Below are positions 44,709 through 53,250 of a DNA stretch of 64,000 bases, in pieces (position 1 is the stretch's first letter; every line of letters starts with the position of its first letter). The position numbers were made by a program, and so were the translations under genes. The stretch covers positions 310,001 to 374,000 of the forward strand of contig CANMOQ010000002.1 in the NCBI GenBank assembly GCA_947499505.1. The letters run 5' to 3'. The DNA is from an uncultured Erythrobacter sp. Its GTDB lineage: Bacteria; Pseudomonadota; Alphaproteobacteria; Sphingomonadales; Sphingomonadaceae. The notes beneath the pieces were generated by a model that saw only the letters and a program-made list of their open reading frames with translations, was not told the origin of the DNA and made no database searches.

Positions 44709-46003
44709 TGAAGCGTCTTGTGACCAGCTCGGCCTGTGCCGCGATCGCCTGTGCCGTACCTGCCGCTGCGCAAGATGTGGCCATTGTCAATGCCACGGTC
44801 GCCAAAGGCGATGGCAGTGAGCCGGTGGCCGGAAGCCGAGTCATTGTGCGTAATGGCACGGTGTCGGTCGTTGGCCCCAATGCGCCAGTGCCAGCGAATA
44901 TTCCGACTATCGATGCGCAGGGCGCGTTCGTCACACCCGGCATTGTCGCGGCGGTGACCGACCTTGGCCTGTATGATGTCGGCGCAGTTGGCGCGAGCAA
45001 TGACAAGTCCGCTGGCGATGCGCGGTTTAACGCCGCGCTCGATGTGGCGCCCGCGATCAACCCCAGCTCGCAGCATGTAAAGGTCAGCCGCGCGGGCGGC
45101 GTTACCCGCGCGCTGGTGACCCCGTCACACGGTAATTCACTGTTCGCCGGACAAGGCGCGGTGATTGACTTGGGGGCAGACGCCAATGCGGTGATGGAGG
45201 CCAAGGCCTTCCAAATGGCGAACCTGGGCGAGCGCGGAGCGCGCCTGTCTGGCGGCAGCCGGACAGCCGCCTATGTGGAGCTCGAAAACGCGCTGCGTGA
45301 AGCCAGCGCCTTTGCCAGCGGATCGTGGGAGGGCGAGGAAGCTCTGCTAACCCGCGCCGATGCCGCCGCTCTGGTGCCGGTGATCAACGGATCGCAGGAG
45401 CTCTATGTCGAGGTCGAACGCGCGGCGGATATTCGCAATGTGCTGGGCCTAAAGCGGACCTATCCCAAGCTTGATTTGGTGCTGGTCGGCGTAAGTGAAG
45501 GCTGGCTGGTGGCGAGCGAGATTGCCGCCGCGCGCGTGCCGGTGATCGCTGATGCGCTCGACGATCTGCCTGCGAGCTTTGAACAATTGGGCGCCACCCA
45601 ATCCAATGTCGGCCGCATGGCGGCAGCGGGCGTTAAGGTCGCAATTGGGCGCATGTCAGGTGGCACCGATGGCCATCCGCGCAGCGCCGCACAATTTGCA
45701 GGCAACCTAGTGGCCTTGGGCAAAGTGCCCGGCGCGAGCGGGCTGTCCTGGGGTCAGGCCTTCGCCACGATCAGCTCCATCCCGGCAGAAATCGCCGGGC
45801 ACGGCGGCAAATTCGGTGTCCTGAAGGCAGGCGCAATCGGCGACGTCGTGATCTGGGACGGCGATCCGTTGGAGGTCGATTCTGTGCCGAGCCGAGTGTT
45901 CATCGCTGGTATCGAACAACCGCTGGACAACCATCAGAGCGAGCTGGCCAAGCGTTATCTCGATTTGGATGAGAGCCAGCTGCCAAAGGCGTATGACTGG
46001 TGA
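44705..46003 (+). CDS. Amidohydrolase-like protein lacking the metal ligands
   Basis: 432 residues with a cleavable signal (AAIACAVPAAAQ). It has the fold-defining ends (ATVAKGDG...VRNGTVSVVG...FVTPGI at the front; FGVLKAGAIGDVVIWDGDPLEV at the back). Yet the HxH place reads VAAVTDLG (84/86 are Val/Asp), the expected LVLVGGHEA reads LVLVGVSEG and the place of an FIHANRARDI-like His reads LYVEVERAADI. It therefore looks like a pseudoenzyme that partners the intact upstream paralogue, with which it is translationally coupled. Confidence 0.82.
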   Translation: MMKRLVTSSACAAIACAVPAAAQDVAIVNATVAKGDGSEPVAGSRVIVRNGTVSVVGPNAPVPANIPTIDAQGAFVTPGIVAAVTDLGLYDVGAVGASNDKSAGDARFNAALDVAPAINPSSQHVKVSRAGGVTRALVTPSHGNSLFAGQGAVIDLGADANAVMEAKAFQMANLGERGARLSGGSRTAAYVELENALREASAFASGSWEGEEALLTRADAAALVPVINGSQELYVEVERAADIRNVLGLKRTYPKLDLVLVGVSEGWLVASEIAAARVPVIADALDDLPASFEQLGATQSNVGRMAAAGVKVAIGRMSGGTDGHPRSAAQFAGNLVALGKVPGASGLSWGQAFATISSIPAEIAGHGGKFGVLKAGAIGDVVIWDGDPLEVDSVPSRVFIAGIEQPLDNHQSELAKRYLDLDESQLPKAYDW

Positions 46004-46503
46004 GCCGGGCTCTTGCTAGCGCCGCTCTGTGCGCCTCGTTCCTCACCACTTCACCAGCTTTTGCGCAAAGCGAAGCGCCGCAAACCAGCGCCGCTGACAA
46101 TGCACAAAGCCTGTCATGGCACACCGCGCAGCAGACCTATCTGCTGGGCCTGAAGCCAGCCGATGGGTGGCGCTATATCGACGGCGGGATTCGCTGGCGG
46201 TGGCTGGAGTACAATGGCAGCGAAAACCGCCCGAGCGTATCAGACACTGTTACGGTGCACTACGAAGGCACACTGATCGATGGGACGGTGTTTGACAGCT
46301 CCTATCGGCGCGGCGAGCCAACGACATTCCCACTCGCGCGGCTGATACCGGCTTGGCAGCTAGCCATCCCGCAAATGGCTGTAGGTGAGACGATCGAAAT
46401 CGCGGTGCCTGCGGACCTCGCCTATGGCCCTAGAGGCAATAGGGGCATTCCGGGCAATGCGACGCTGATCTTCAAAATAGAGCTGATCGCCATCGCCGAA
46501 TAA
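46000..46503 (+). CDS. FKBP-type peptidyl-prolyl cis-trans isomerase, exported
   Basis: 167 residues from GTG 46000 (overlaps previous stop as GTGA). Signal peptide SRALASAALCASFLTTSPAFA. FKBP domain about 78-165 with VTVHYEGTLIDGTVFDSSYRRGEP, WQLAIPQMAVGETIEIAVPADLAYG and a closing LIFKIELI. Periplasmic folding helper; its coupling to the two amidohydrolases suggests it is made with them. Confidence 0.9.
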   Translation: MSRALASAALCASFLTTSPAFAQSEAPQTSAADNAQSLSWHTAQQTYLLGLKPADGWRYIDGGIRWRWLEYNGSENRPSVSDTVTVHYEGTLIDGTVFDSSYRRGEPTTFPLARLIPAWQLAIPQMAVGETIEIAVPADLAYGPRGNRGIPGNATLIFKIELIAIAE

Positions 46504-46522
46504 GCGATTTCGTTCGGCTAAA

Positions 46523-46876
46523 TCAGGCAGACGCAGTGGGCCATTGTCTCGCCGCTTCGCCATCATCAAACAGGTGCTCTGCGCCCCATTTGGCCATCTC
46601 GCCATAGAGCGGCACCAACGCGCAGGCGGTCTGGGTTAGCAAGTACCGTGCGCGCTTCCCTGTCGCGGGTTCGCGGGTGATCAGCCCCGCTTCTTGCAGT
46701 ATGGTAAGGCGCGATGTCAGCGCGGCCCGGTTGATGCCAAGCCGGGCAACGAATTCTTCAAATCTTTCAGCGCCTAAAAACGCCTCTCGCAAGATCAGCA
46801 AGATCCAGCGGTCTCCCAACAGCCGCGCTGCACGGCCAATTGGGCATGGGGCGCGTGAGGCACGATATGTCTTCAT
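46523..46876 (-). CDS. HxlR-family transcriptional regulator
   Basis: 117 residues. HxlR winged HTH: CPIGRAARLLGDRWILLILREAFLGAERFEEF, then LGINRAALTSRLTILQEAGLITRE (shown in part). The conserved Cys11 (RAPCPIG) could sense redox or reactive electrophiles. Divergent from the hotdog thioesterase gene, with two matching inverted repeats in the gap. Confidence 0.92.
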   Translation of the reverse strand: MKTYRASRAPCPIGRAARLLGDRWILLILREAFLGAERFEEFVARLGINRAALTSRLTILQEAGLITREPATGKRARYLLTQTACALVPLYGEMAKWGAEHLFDDGEAARQWPTASA

Positions 46877-46909
46877 ACAGGCATTCCTGAAAGCCGGTGT
46901 CAGTGATGC

Positions 46910-46970
46910 GTCTGTATATCAGACTTGCGTGAAATCATAGCAAGTGGCACACAACATCTGTTTTACAGAC
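46910..46970. promoter_or_regulatory. Pair of HxlR operator-like inverted repeats
   Basis: GTCTGTATATCAGAC at 46910-46924 and ATCTGTTTTACAGAC at 46956-46970 (reverse complement GTCTGTAAAACAGAT) share the pattern GTCTGTAWAWCAGA. Both lie in the 113-base gap between the divergent HxlR and thioesterase genes, the expected place for its operators. Confidence 0.6.
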
Positions 46971-46989
46971 TTAATGCTGGAGAAGCCCT

Positions 46990-47442
46990 ATGAGCCGAAG
47001 CCGATTTGACAGCCCCGAAGCCGCCATCGCTTATATGAAAGCTGTCGCAGTCAAGAAATCAGGCTTCAGCAATTGGCTGGACGTAGAGCCGATCAAAGTG
47101 TGGCAGGGTGAAAGCGAGCTGACGCTCGAACTGCGCCCTGAAATGACTCAGCACCACGGCTTTGCCCACGGAGCCATCGTCGGTCTGATGGCAGACAATG
47201 CCTGCGCGTGGGCGGGGGCTTCTGTCGCCGGCGACGTTGTCACCGGAAGTTATACGATCAATTTCCTGCGCCCGGCCAAAGGCACAAGGCTGCGCGCGAA
47301 AGGCATGGTGATCAAGCCCGGCAAACGCCAAGTGGTTGTTCGCGCTGATGTTTGGAGCGAAGGCGGAGATGAGGCTCAGCACGTGGCCACAGCGCAGGCG
47401 ACCATCATTCCAACCGGCATACCTTCGCAAACTGTTCCGTGA
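46990..47442 (+). CDS. PaaI-type hotdog-fold thioesterase
   Basis: 150 residues of the hotdog fold with the PaaI motif QHHGFAHGAIVGLMADNACAWAG (nucleophile/base Asp in MADNA, His in HGFAHG), then GSYTINFLRPAKGTRLRAKG. Hydrolyses aromatic or short acyl-CoA thioesters. Divergent from, and probably controlled by, HxlR. Confidence 0.88.
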   Translation: MSRSRFDSPEAAIAYMKAVAVKKSGFSNWLDVEPIKVWQGESELTLELRPEMTQHHGFAHGAIVGLMADNACAWAGASVAGDVVTGSYTINFLRPAKGTRLRAKGMVIKPGKRQVVVRADVWSEGGDEAQHVATAQATIIPTGIPSQTVP

Positions 47443-47503
47443 CACTCACCGCATAGCTGAGGCGATTTGTCGCGCGCGCTGTTTCGATGTTAGGCTCCCG
47501 GGC

Positions 47504-48178
47504 ATGAACAGCGCTCTGCTTGAACTCGCCGCCGCCAACACCGCCTTTGTCGGCACGCATTTTGCCATGTCGCACCCACTGCGCGCAGGGCTCGTGCGCA
47601 TGACGGGCAAGGTCGGCTTTCAAATCCTCTATTCGCTGGTGAGCGCGGCGACACTCGCTTGGGTCTATTTCGCCTTTATCGACGCGCCGAGCGGCGATTT
47701 GCCCGGCTCCGGCGAGATCGGATGGGTCATCGCCACAGTGCTTACCTTGCCAGCGCTGGTCTTGCTCGCGGGCTCCTACATCGGCAATCCGGCCCTGCCG
47801 ACACCCATGGCGGAAGAGCAAGCGCGCGCTGAGCCCAAGGGCGTTTTCGCGGTTACCCGCCATCCGATGATGTGGAGCTTTGCGCTGTGGGCACTTTCTC
47901 ACATCATCCTCCTTTGGTCCTGGCGTACCATGATCGTCGCCGTCTCGATGGGGTTCTTGGCGCTGGTCGGCGCGAAGATGCAGGACCGCAAGAAGCAAAT
48001 CCTAATGGGCGATGCCTGGGTCCAGTGGGAGAGCAAGACGAGCTATTGGCCGCGTTGGGGCAAGTTGCTGAGCGCGGGCGCATTGCCATGGACCGCCGGG
48101 CTGATCCTGTTTGTGTTCCTTAGCTGGCTGCACACGCCGCTGGGCGGAATTTCCGCCGGGATCTGGCGCTGGTTTTAA
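47504..48178 (+). CDS. NnrU-family membrane protein
   Basis: 224 residues from ATG 47504; the open frame upstream overlaps the thioesterase and is not conserved. NnrU marks: FVGTHFAMSHPLRAGLVRMTG at the start, and VTRHPMMWSFALWALSH...LLWSWRTM of the isoprenylcysteine-methyltransferase-like fold in the C-terminal half. About six spans. NnrU was first tied to nitrite/nitric oxide metabolism; no denitrification genes are near, so the role is open. Its stop overlaps that of the convergent hydrolase by three bases. Confidence 0.85.
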   Translation: MNSALLELAAANTAFVGTHFAMSHPLRAGLVRMTGKVGFQILYSLVSAATLAWVYFAFIDAPSGDLPGSGEIGWVIATVLTLPALVLLAGSYIGNPALPTPMAEEQARAEPKGVFAVTRHPMMWSFALWALSHIILLWSWRTMIVAVSMGFLALVGAKMQDRKKQILMGDAWVQWESKTSYWPRWGKLLSAGALPWTAGLILFVFLSWLHTPLGGISAGIWRWF

Positions 48179-49005
48179 GGCAGCACTGGTTCCGCTTCAG
48201 CGTTTAAAGCCGTCAGTTCTGAAGCGAGGATCCAATCGGCCCGCGCCTCGCCAGAGCTGCGCACAAACGAAAGCTCGTGCCCCAACCCATCAAAGGATTG
48301 AAACTGCGCACTCTGCGCCGCCTCAGCCAATGCGCGCCCTTGGCTGTGCGGTATTAGGCCATCTCGCGTTCCGTGCTGCACCAGCACCGGCATGGTAAGC
48401 TGCGTGATCTTGTCGAGATTGCGGTATTGATCCCGAACCAATGGCTTTGCCGGGAGCCACCACAGATTCGCCGCTGCTGCCTCTGGCAGGGATGTGAACG
48501 GCGAAACCAGGATCAGCGCGGCGGGATCATGGCGCACAGCCATTTCCGTCGCCACGCCGCCGCCGATGGAATTGCCAACAATCACGGTTTGCGTGGCCGG
48601 TATACCGAGCGCGCTCAGCCAAGCGATGGCCGCATCACCGTCTTTATAGAGCCCTTCCTCTGATGGCTCACCCGGATTGCCGCCATAGCCGCGGTACTCA
48701 ACCAGCAGCACGCCGAACCCGCGCTCTGCCAGCGCAGCATTGGCCACGCCCGCTCCGGTTAGCGAGCCGCCATTACCATGGAAATAGACCAATGTCGGCA
48801 GGTCTCCGCTCGCGGAACGATAAAACGCGCGAAGGGCCAAGCCATCCTCAGTGGTGAGCGAGACCTCTTCATAGCCGGGGATCAGCGGCGCGGCATCCTG
48901 AGGCGCGGGATAGATCATCTTGGCCTGCATGGTCCAAAGCAGGATGATCAGCGCCAGATAGAGCGCCGCGCCCACCACCAGCAAGCGGATCAGGATCGCA
49001 GTCAT
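48175..49005 (-). CDS. Membrane-anchored alpha/beta hydrolase
   Basis: 276 residues. A single N-terminal span (LIRLLVVGAALYLALIILLW) is followed by an alpha/beta hydrolase domain of the BEM46/ABHD13 kind: YFHGNGGSLTGAG, nucleophile elbow VGNSIGGGVATE, VSPFTSLPEA, Asp in QHGTRDGLIP and His in DGLGHELSF. Substrate unknown. Six bases separate it from the crotonase gene upstream on the same strand. Confidence 0.85.
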   Translation of the reverse strand: MTAILIRLLVVGAALYLALIILLWTMQAKMIYPAPQDAAPLIPGYEEVSLTTEDGLALRAFYRSASGDLPTLVYFHGNGGSLTGAGVANAALAERGFGVLLVEYRGYGGNPGEPSEEGLYKDGDAAIAWLSALGIPATQTVIVGNSIGGGVATEMAVRHDPAALILVSPFTSLPEAAAANLWWLPAKPLVRDQYRNLDKITQLTMPVLVQHGTRDGLIPHSQGRALAEAAQSAQFQSFDGLGHELSFVRSSGEARADWILASELTALNAEAEPVLP

Positions 49006-49011
49006 GGCGGG

Positions 49012-49809
49012 CTATTCGCCTTTAAACTCTGGCGCGCGCTTCTCAATCAAGGCCGCCACACCCTCTGCGTGATCCTGTGTCGTGTGCATCAAAGCCTGCG
49101 TGTTTGCCGCCATTTCGAGCGCGCTGTCATAACTGACCTGTTGGCCCTGGCGCAGCAGCATCTTGGCATGGCGCAGGGCGTGCGGCGGCATGGCCGTGAC
49201 TTTGTTCGCCAGAGCGCGCGCCTCTTCCATCAAGGAATCGTGTTCAACCACGCGGCTGACTAGGCCCCATTCCTCCGCCTTGGCCGCACCGATCACATCG
49301 CCGGTGTAGAACAGTTCAGACGCGCGGCTTTGCCCGATAACGCGCGGTAGGATCCACGTGCCGCCATCGCCGGGAATGATGCCAAGCTTGAGGAAGGTGA
49401 CGCCGAATTTCGCTTTGTCAGAGGCTATGCGGATATCGGCAAGGCATGCGACATCGCAGCCGAGCCCGATTGCCGGGCCATTGACCGCCGCGATCACAGG
49501 CACGCGCAGGCCGTACAGCGCGCGCAGGATGAGGTGGATATTGTCGCGATAACCGTCGGAGATGGCGGGCGCAGACCCGCCAAATGTGCCGGTCTTGCTT
49601 TGCATCGCCTTGATATCGCCGCCCGCCGAGAAGGCGCGGCCCGCCCCGGTCAGGATGATGCAGCGCACATCCATATCGCGGTTGATCGCATCGCAAGCGG
49701 CGCGAAATTCATCGCCATCGCCGGGCGCGCCAAGCGGGTTCATCGTATCCGCACGATTAATGGTGAGGGTGGTTATGGGGCCCGACTTTTCGACTTTGAG
49801 GAATGTCAT
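49012..49809 (-). CDS. Enoyl-CoA hydratase/isomerase (crotonase) family protein
   Basis: 265 residues. Oxyanion-hole loop GAGRAFSAGGDIKAM, second segment VNGPAIGLGCDVACLADIRIAS, and FGVTFLKLGIIPGDGGTWILPR. It probably acts on enoyl-CoA in beta-oxidation; the exact substrate is not evident. ATG overlaps the Mrr stop by one base (TAATG). Confidence 0.9.
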   Translation of the reverse strand: MTFLKVEKSGPITTLTINRADTMNPLGAPGDGDEFRAACDAINRDMDVRCIILTGAGRAFSAGGDIKAMQSKTGTFGGSAPAISDGYRDNIHLILRALYGLRVPVIAAVNGPAIGLGCDVACLADIRIASDKAKFGVTFLKLGIIPGDGGTWILPRVIGQSRASELFYTGDVIGAAKAEEWGLVSRVVEHDSLMEEARALANKVTAMPPHALRHAKMLLRQGQQVSYDSALEMAANTQALMHTTQDHAEGVAALIEKRAPEFKGE

Positions 49810-50678
49810 TAGATTAGATCAAACCAATCTCGCTTGATGTCGACCTCTTCGACTAGCTCGACCCCAACACCCAGCCTAAGTTCCTTAAGCTTTTCACAAA
49901 GTCCGACTCCATCAATTAAGTCGATAGGAGGCGCACCATCTCGTGTAGCTTCTCTGCGTGCTTCTGAGGTGAATGTGCCGGTTGTAAGAAAGAGGCCTTT
50001 GTCCGTCCTTCCCATCATAGCCCCTCGAAAGTCGCGAATTGCGCCCGGCCCAACTGAACCTTGGTACCTCTTACATTGGAAAAGTACATGAAATGACATC
50101 AAACTAAGTTGCAGAATACCCGTTCCGTCAATCCCACCATCACCTGACTGACCAGTCACCTCCACTTTTACGAACCCTGATTCCCTCAGTATGCGCTTAG
50201 AAAGTCGTTCAAACGCATCAGGCGACATTCTCCTCAAAACATCAAGAAGTTCGTCGCGCCAATCGATATCTCGTCCCGAGCCTCCATCATCTTCTTCAGC
50301 GCCCTGAGACCGTTCGAGATACTTCTTGTGATCCACTGCTCTGAGCTCGCTGATGCGAGCTTTGAGTTCTTCGGGTGTGGCATTCTCGCCTGCTTCGGTA
50401 AGACTCCAAACTCCACGCGCGCTATTTTCAACGTAGCCACAGCGGCGAAGCGCGGTTCGGGCCCAAGCAAGCCGATACTCTAACTCCGAACGACCAGTTT
50501 TCCCGTGCGGAAGAGCAGCAATCTCTTCTGGCACTTCTTGCTCTTCGATGACTTGTGTGAGGTGCTCAGCAATTGAGCCAGAGCCACCCAAATTTCTAAG
50601 TGCAATGAGAGCAGGCCAGTTCAATTCATCGTAAGTGGGCACTCGTCCCGTGAACGGAGCTTCATTATAGTTTGGCAC
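49809..50678 (-). CDS. mrr: Mrr-type restriction endonuclease
   Basis: 289 residues from GTG 50678 (gives VPNYNEAPFTG, the conserved start; the longer frame to 50750 runs into dxs). N-terminal Mrr_N winged helix (about 1-120), acidic linker, then the Mrr PD-(D/E)xK nuclease with GQSGDGGIDGTG and FQCKRYQG. Type IV enzymes of this kind cleave methylated foreign DNA; no methyltransferase is nearby. By eye this gene is AT-richer than its neighbours, and it sits between dxs and the crotonase with a 2-base gap and a 1-base overlap, suggesting acquired DNA. Confidence 0.88.
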   Translation of the reverse strand: MPNYNEAPFTGRVPTYDELNWPALIALRNLGGSGSIAEHLTQVIEEQEVPEEIAALPHGKTGRSELEYRLAWARTALRRCGYVENSARGVWSLTEAGENATPEELKARISELRAVDHKKYLERSQGAEEDDGGSGRDIDWRDELLDVLRRMSPDAFERLSKRILRESGFVKVEVTGQSGDGGIDGTGILQLSLMSFHVLFQCKRYQGSVGPGAIRDFRGAMMGRTDKGLFLTTGTFTSEARREATRDGAPPIDLIDGVGLCEKLKELRLGVGVELVEEVDIKRDWFDLI

Positions 50679-50680
50679 TA

Positions 50681-52627
50681 CTAAGCCCGCACCTCGGTAT
50701 CCCCGTCGGCCACGCCCGCGCTGTTGTGCTTCAGCGCTTTCAGCACGCAATCGACGATTTGCGGCGCGTTGAGGCCCGCCTCGTCATATTGCTTGTCCGG
50801 GGAGTCCTGATCGATGAAAATATCGGGCAGGCGCAACGTGCGGACCTTCAAGGCCGTGCCACTGTCGCCGTCCGTCAGGCCTTCATCGCTGGCATAGGTC
50901 AGCACATGCGCGCCGAGCCCACCAATCGCGCCCTCTTCCACCGTCACCACAACTTCGTGCGTGCGCATCAGCTTGGCGATCAAATCCTCATCCAGCGGCT
51001 TGGCAAAGCGCATATCGGCGATGGTGGTCGACAGTCCCTTCGCCTCCAGCTGATCGGCGGCCTTTTTGGCCTCTTCCAAGCGCGCGCCGAGCGAGAGGAT
51101 CGCGACCTTGCTGCCTTCGCGCACGATCCGGCCTTTGCCGATCTCCAGCTTCTGCAGGGTCTCTGGCATCGGCACACCGACGCCATTGCCGCGCGGATAG
51201 CGGAAGGCGATCGGCCCTTCGTCATATTCCGCCGCAGTGTAGGTCATATGCGCCAGCTCAGCCTCATCAGCCGCAGCCATCACCACCATATTCGGCAGGG
51301 TGGCGAGATATGTGATGTCAAAGCTGCCCGCGTGGGTCGCGCCATCGGCCCCGACCAGACCGGCGCGGTCAATCGCGAAGCGCACCGGCAGGTTCTGGAT
51401 CGCGACGTCATGCACCACTTGGTCATAGGCGCGCTGAAGGAAGGTTGAGTAAATCGCGGCGAAAGGCCGCATTCCCTGCGCCGCCAAACCAGCGGCAAAG
51501 GTGACGCCGTGCTGCTCGGCAATGCCGACGTCAAAGCTGCGCTCCGGATGGGCGGTGGCAAAGCGGTCTACCCCGGTACCCGATGGCATCGCAGCGGTGA
51601 TTGCGCAGATGCGGTCGTCCGTCTCGGCCAGTTTCGCCAGAGTGTCACCAAACACGTTCTGGTACGCGGGCGGGCCAGCCGCGCCCTTCTTCTTCTCGCC
51701 GGTGACCACGTCAAACTTCGGCACGCCGTGATATTTGTCGGCGCTTTCCTCAGCGTATTTGTAGCCCTTGCCCTTGGTGGTCACGACATGGATCAGAACC
51801 GGGCCCTCGGATGTGTCGCGCACATTTTCCAGCACTGGGATCAGGTGGTCAAGATTGTGGCCATCGATCGGCCCCACATAATAAAAGCCGAGCTCTTCAA
51901 ACAAAGTCCCGCCGGTCACCATGCCGCGCGTGTATTCCTCGGCCTTGCCGATGGCTTCATGCATCCGGCGGCTCATTTTCTTGACCGCGCGACTCGCAAG
52001 GCTGCGCAGGCCCAGGTATTCGCTGGAGGAGACCATCCGCGCGAGATAGGCCGACAGCCCGCCCACCGGCGGCGCAATCGACATGTCATTGTCATTCAGG
52101 ATCACGACCAGCCGATTGCCTGCCTGAGCGGCATTGTTCATCGCCTCATAGGCCATGCCGGCGCTCATCGCACCATCGCCGATGACTGCAATCCCGCGTC
52201 CCGGCTCACCCTTCAGCTTGTTCGCCACGGCAAAGCCGAGCGCGGCTGAAATCGAGGTGGAGGAGTGCGCGGCGCCAAACGGATCATATTCGCTCTCCGC
52301 CCGCTTGGTGAAACCAGACAGGCCGCCGCCGCTGCGCAAGGTGCGGATCCGGTCACGCCGTTCGGTCAGGATTTTGTGCGGATAGCATTGGTGGCCCACG
52401 TCCCACACCAGCTTATCGTCCGGCGTGTTAAACACATAGTGGATCGCCACCGTCAGCTCGACCACGCCAAGACCTGAGCCCAAATGCCCGCCAGAGACAC
52501 TGACCGCATCGATCATCTCTTCGCGCAATTCGTCAGAAAGTTGGCGGAGTTGCTCGGCCTTAAGCTCCCGAAGTTGTGCGGGATTGTTAACGGTATCGAG
52601 CAGCGGAGTGTCAGGCTTAGAAGTCAT
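50681..52627 (-). CDS. dxs: 1-deoxy-D-xylulose-5-phosphate synthase
   Basis: 648-residue thiamine-diphosphate enzyme opening the MEP isoprenoid pathway. ThDP motif [17 protein letters not shown]...[12 protein letters not shown], pyrimidine-domain Glu region [18 protein letters not shown], and [14 protein letters not shown]. Normal length. Precedes Mrr on the minus strand. Confidence 0.96.
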   Translation of the reverse strand: MTSKPDTPLLDTVNNPAQLRELKAEQLRQLSDELREEMIDAVSVSGGHLGSGLGVVELTVAIHYVFNTPDDKLVWDVGHQCYPHKILTERRDRIRTLRSGGGLSGFTKRAESEYDPFGAAHSSTSISAALGFAVANKLKGEPGRGIAVIGDGAMSAGMAYEAMNNAAQAGNRLVVILNDNDMSIAPPVGGLSAYLARMVSSSEYLGLRSLASRAVKKMSRRMHEAIGKAEEYTRGMVTGGTLFEELGFYYVGPIDGHNLDHLIPVLENVRDTSEGPVLIHVVTTKGKGYKYAEESADKYHGVPKFDVVTGEKKKGAAGPPAYQNVFGDTLAKLAETDDRICAITAAMPSGTGVDRFATAHPERSFDVGIAEQHGVTFAAGLAAQGMRPFAAIYSTFLQRAYDQVVHDVAIQNLPVRFAIDRAGLVGADGATHAGSFDITYLATLPNMVVMAAADEAELAHMTYTAAEYDEGPIAFRYPRGNGVGVPMPETLQKLEIGKGRIVREGSKVAILSLGARLEEAKKAADQLEAKGLSTTIADMRFAKPLDEDLIAKLMRTHEVVVTVEEGAIGGLGAHVLTYASDEGLTDGDSGTALKVRTLRLPDIFIDQDSPDKQYDEAGLNAPQIVDCVLKALKHNSAGVADGDTEVRA

Positions 52628-52742
52628 TCCTCAGGCTTTACACCGAGAAAACAAAACTGTCGATGAACGCTTTATCGTTTATGAGGCACGGCTCATCGTC
52701 GCCGAATGCGGGAAATGCAATGCTCTGCCGCCTAACTCCTGC

Positions 52743-53213
52743 TCAGGTGCATGCGCGGCACAGGCCGCGAATCTCCAACACGGGACGGCGCGTTTGAAAG
52801 TCTCGCGCGCTGGCAAGGCTGCGCACAGTGCGGCTGACCTCATCATCATCAATATGTGCTGTATCGCCGCATTCATCGCAAACGAGGAAGATGCAATCAT
52901 GCGCGCAGCCTGGATGGGTGTTGGCCAGATAGGCGTTTGCGCTTTCCACCCGCAGCGCGAGATTGTTGCTCACAAACAGATCGAGGATGCGGTAAACGCT
53001 GTTGGGCGCCACCCGTTTTCCACGCGCAGCAGAAAGATTGTCGGCAATATCGTAAGCGGAGGCTGGCCGTTCATGCTTTGCGAGTTCGGTGAACACCGCC
53101 TCGCGCATACCGGTCCATTGCTCGCCTGCCGCGATCAACGCCGCCTTAGCGGCCTCAATCAGGTTTTCGCCAGAATGCTCTTCGTGTGAATGGTGATCGT
53201 GCGCTGTTGCCAT
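52743..53213 (-). CDS. zur: Fur-family regulator, Zur-like
   Basis: 156 residues from ATG 53213. His-rich N-terminus (ATAHDHHSHEEHS), Fur winged HTH (RPASAYDIADNLSAARGKRVAPNSVYRILDLFVSNNLA, seen by PNSVYRILDLF), HPGCAHDCIFLVCDECGD and a closing CRACT supply two Cys pairs for structural zinc. The overall sequence is nearer to zinc-uptake regulators than to iron Fur, but the assignment is by eye. Closely spaced to msrA upstream on the same strand. Confidence 0.8.
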   Translation of the reverse strand: MATAHDHHSHEEHSGENLIEAAKAALIAAGEQWTGMREAVFTELAKHERPASAYDIADNLSAARGKRVAPNSVYRILDLFVSNNLALRVESANAYLANTHPGCAHDCIFLVCDECGDTAHIDDDEVSRTVRSLASARDFQTRRPVLEIRGLCRACT

Positions 53214-53250
53214 GAACCGCAATATAGGCGCCTTTGACCTACGTTGCTAG

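Noticed and set aside
50678..50750. Longer Mrr start at 50750
   Set aside because: That extension overlaps the end of dxs; the GTG at 50678 begins at the conserved NYNEAPF segment.
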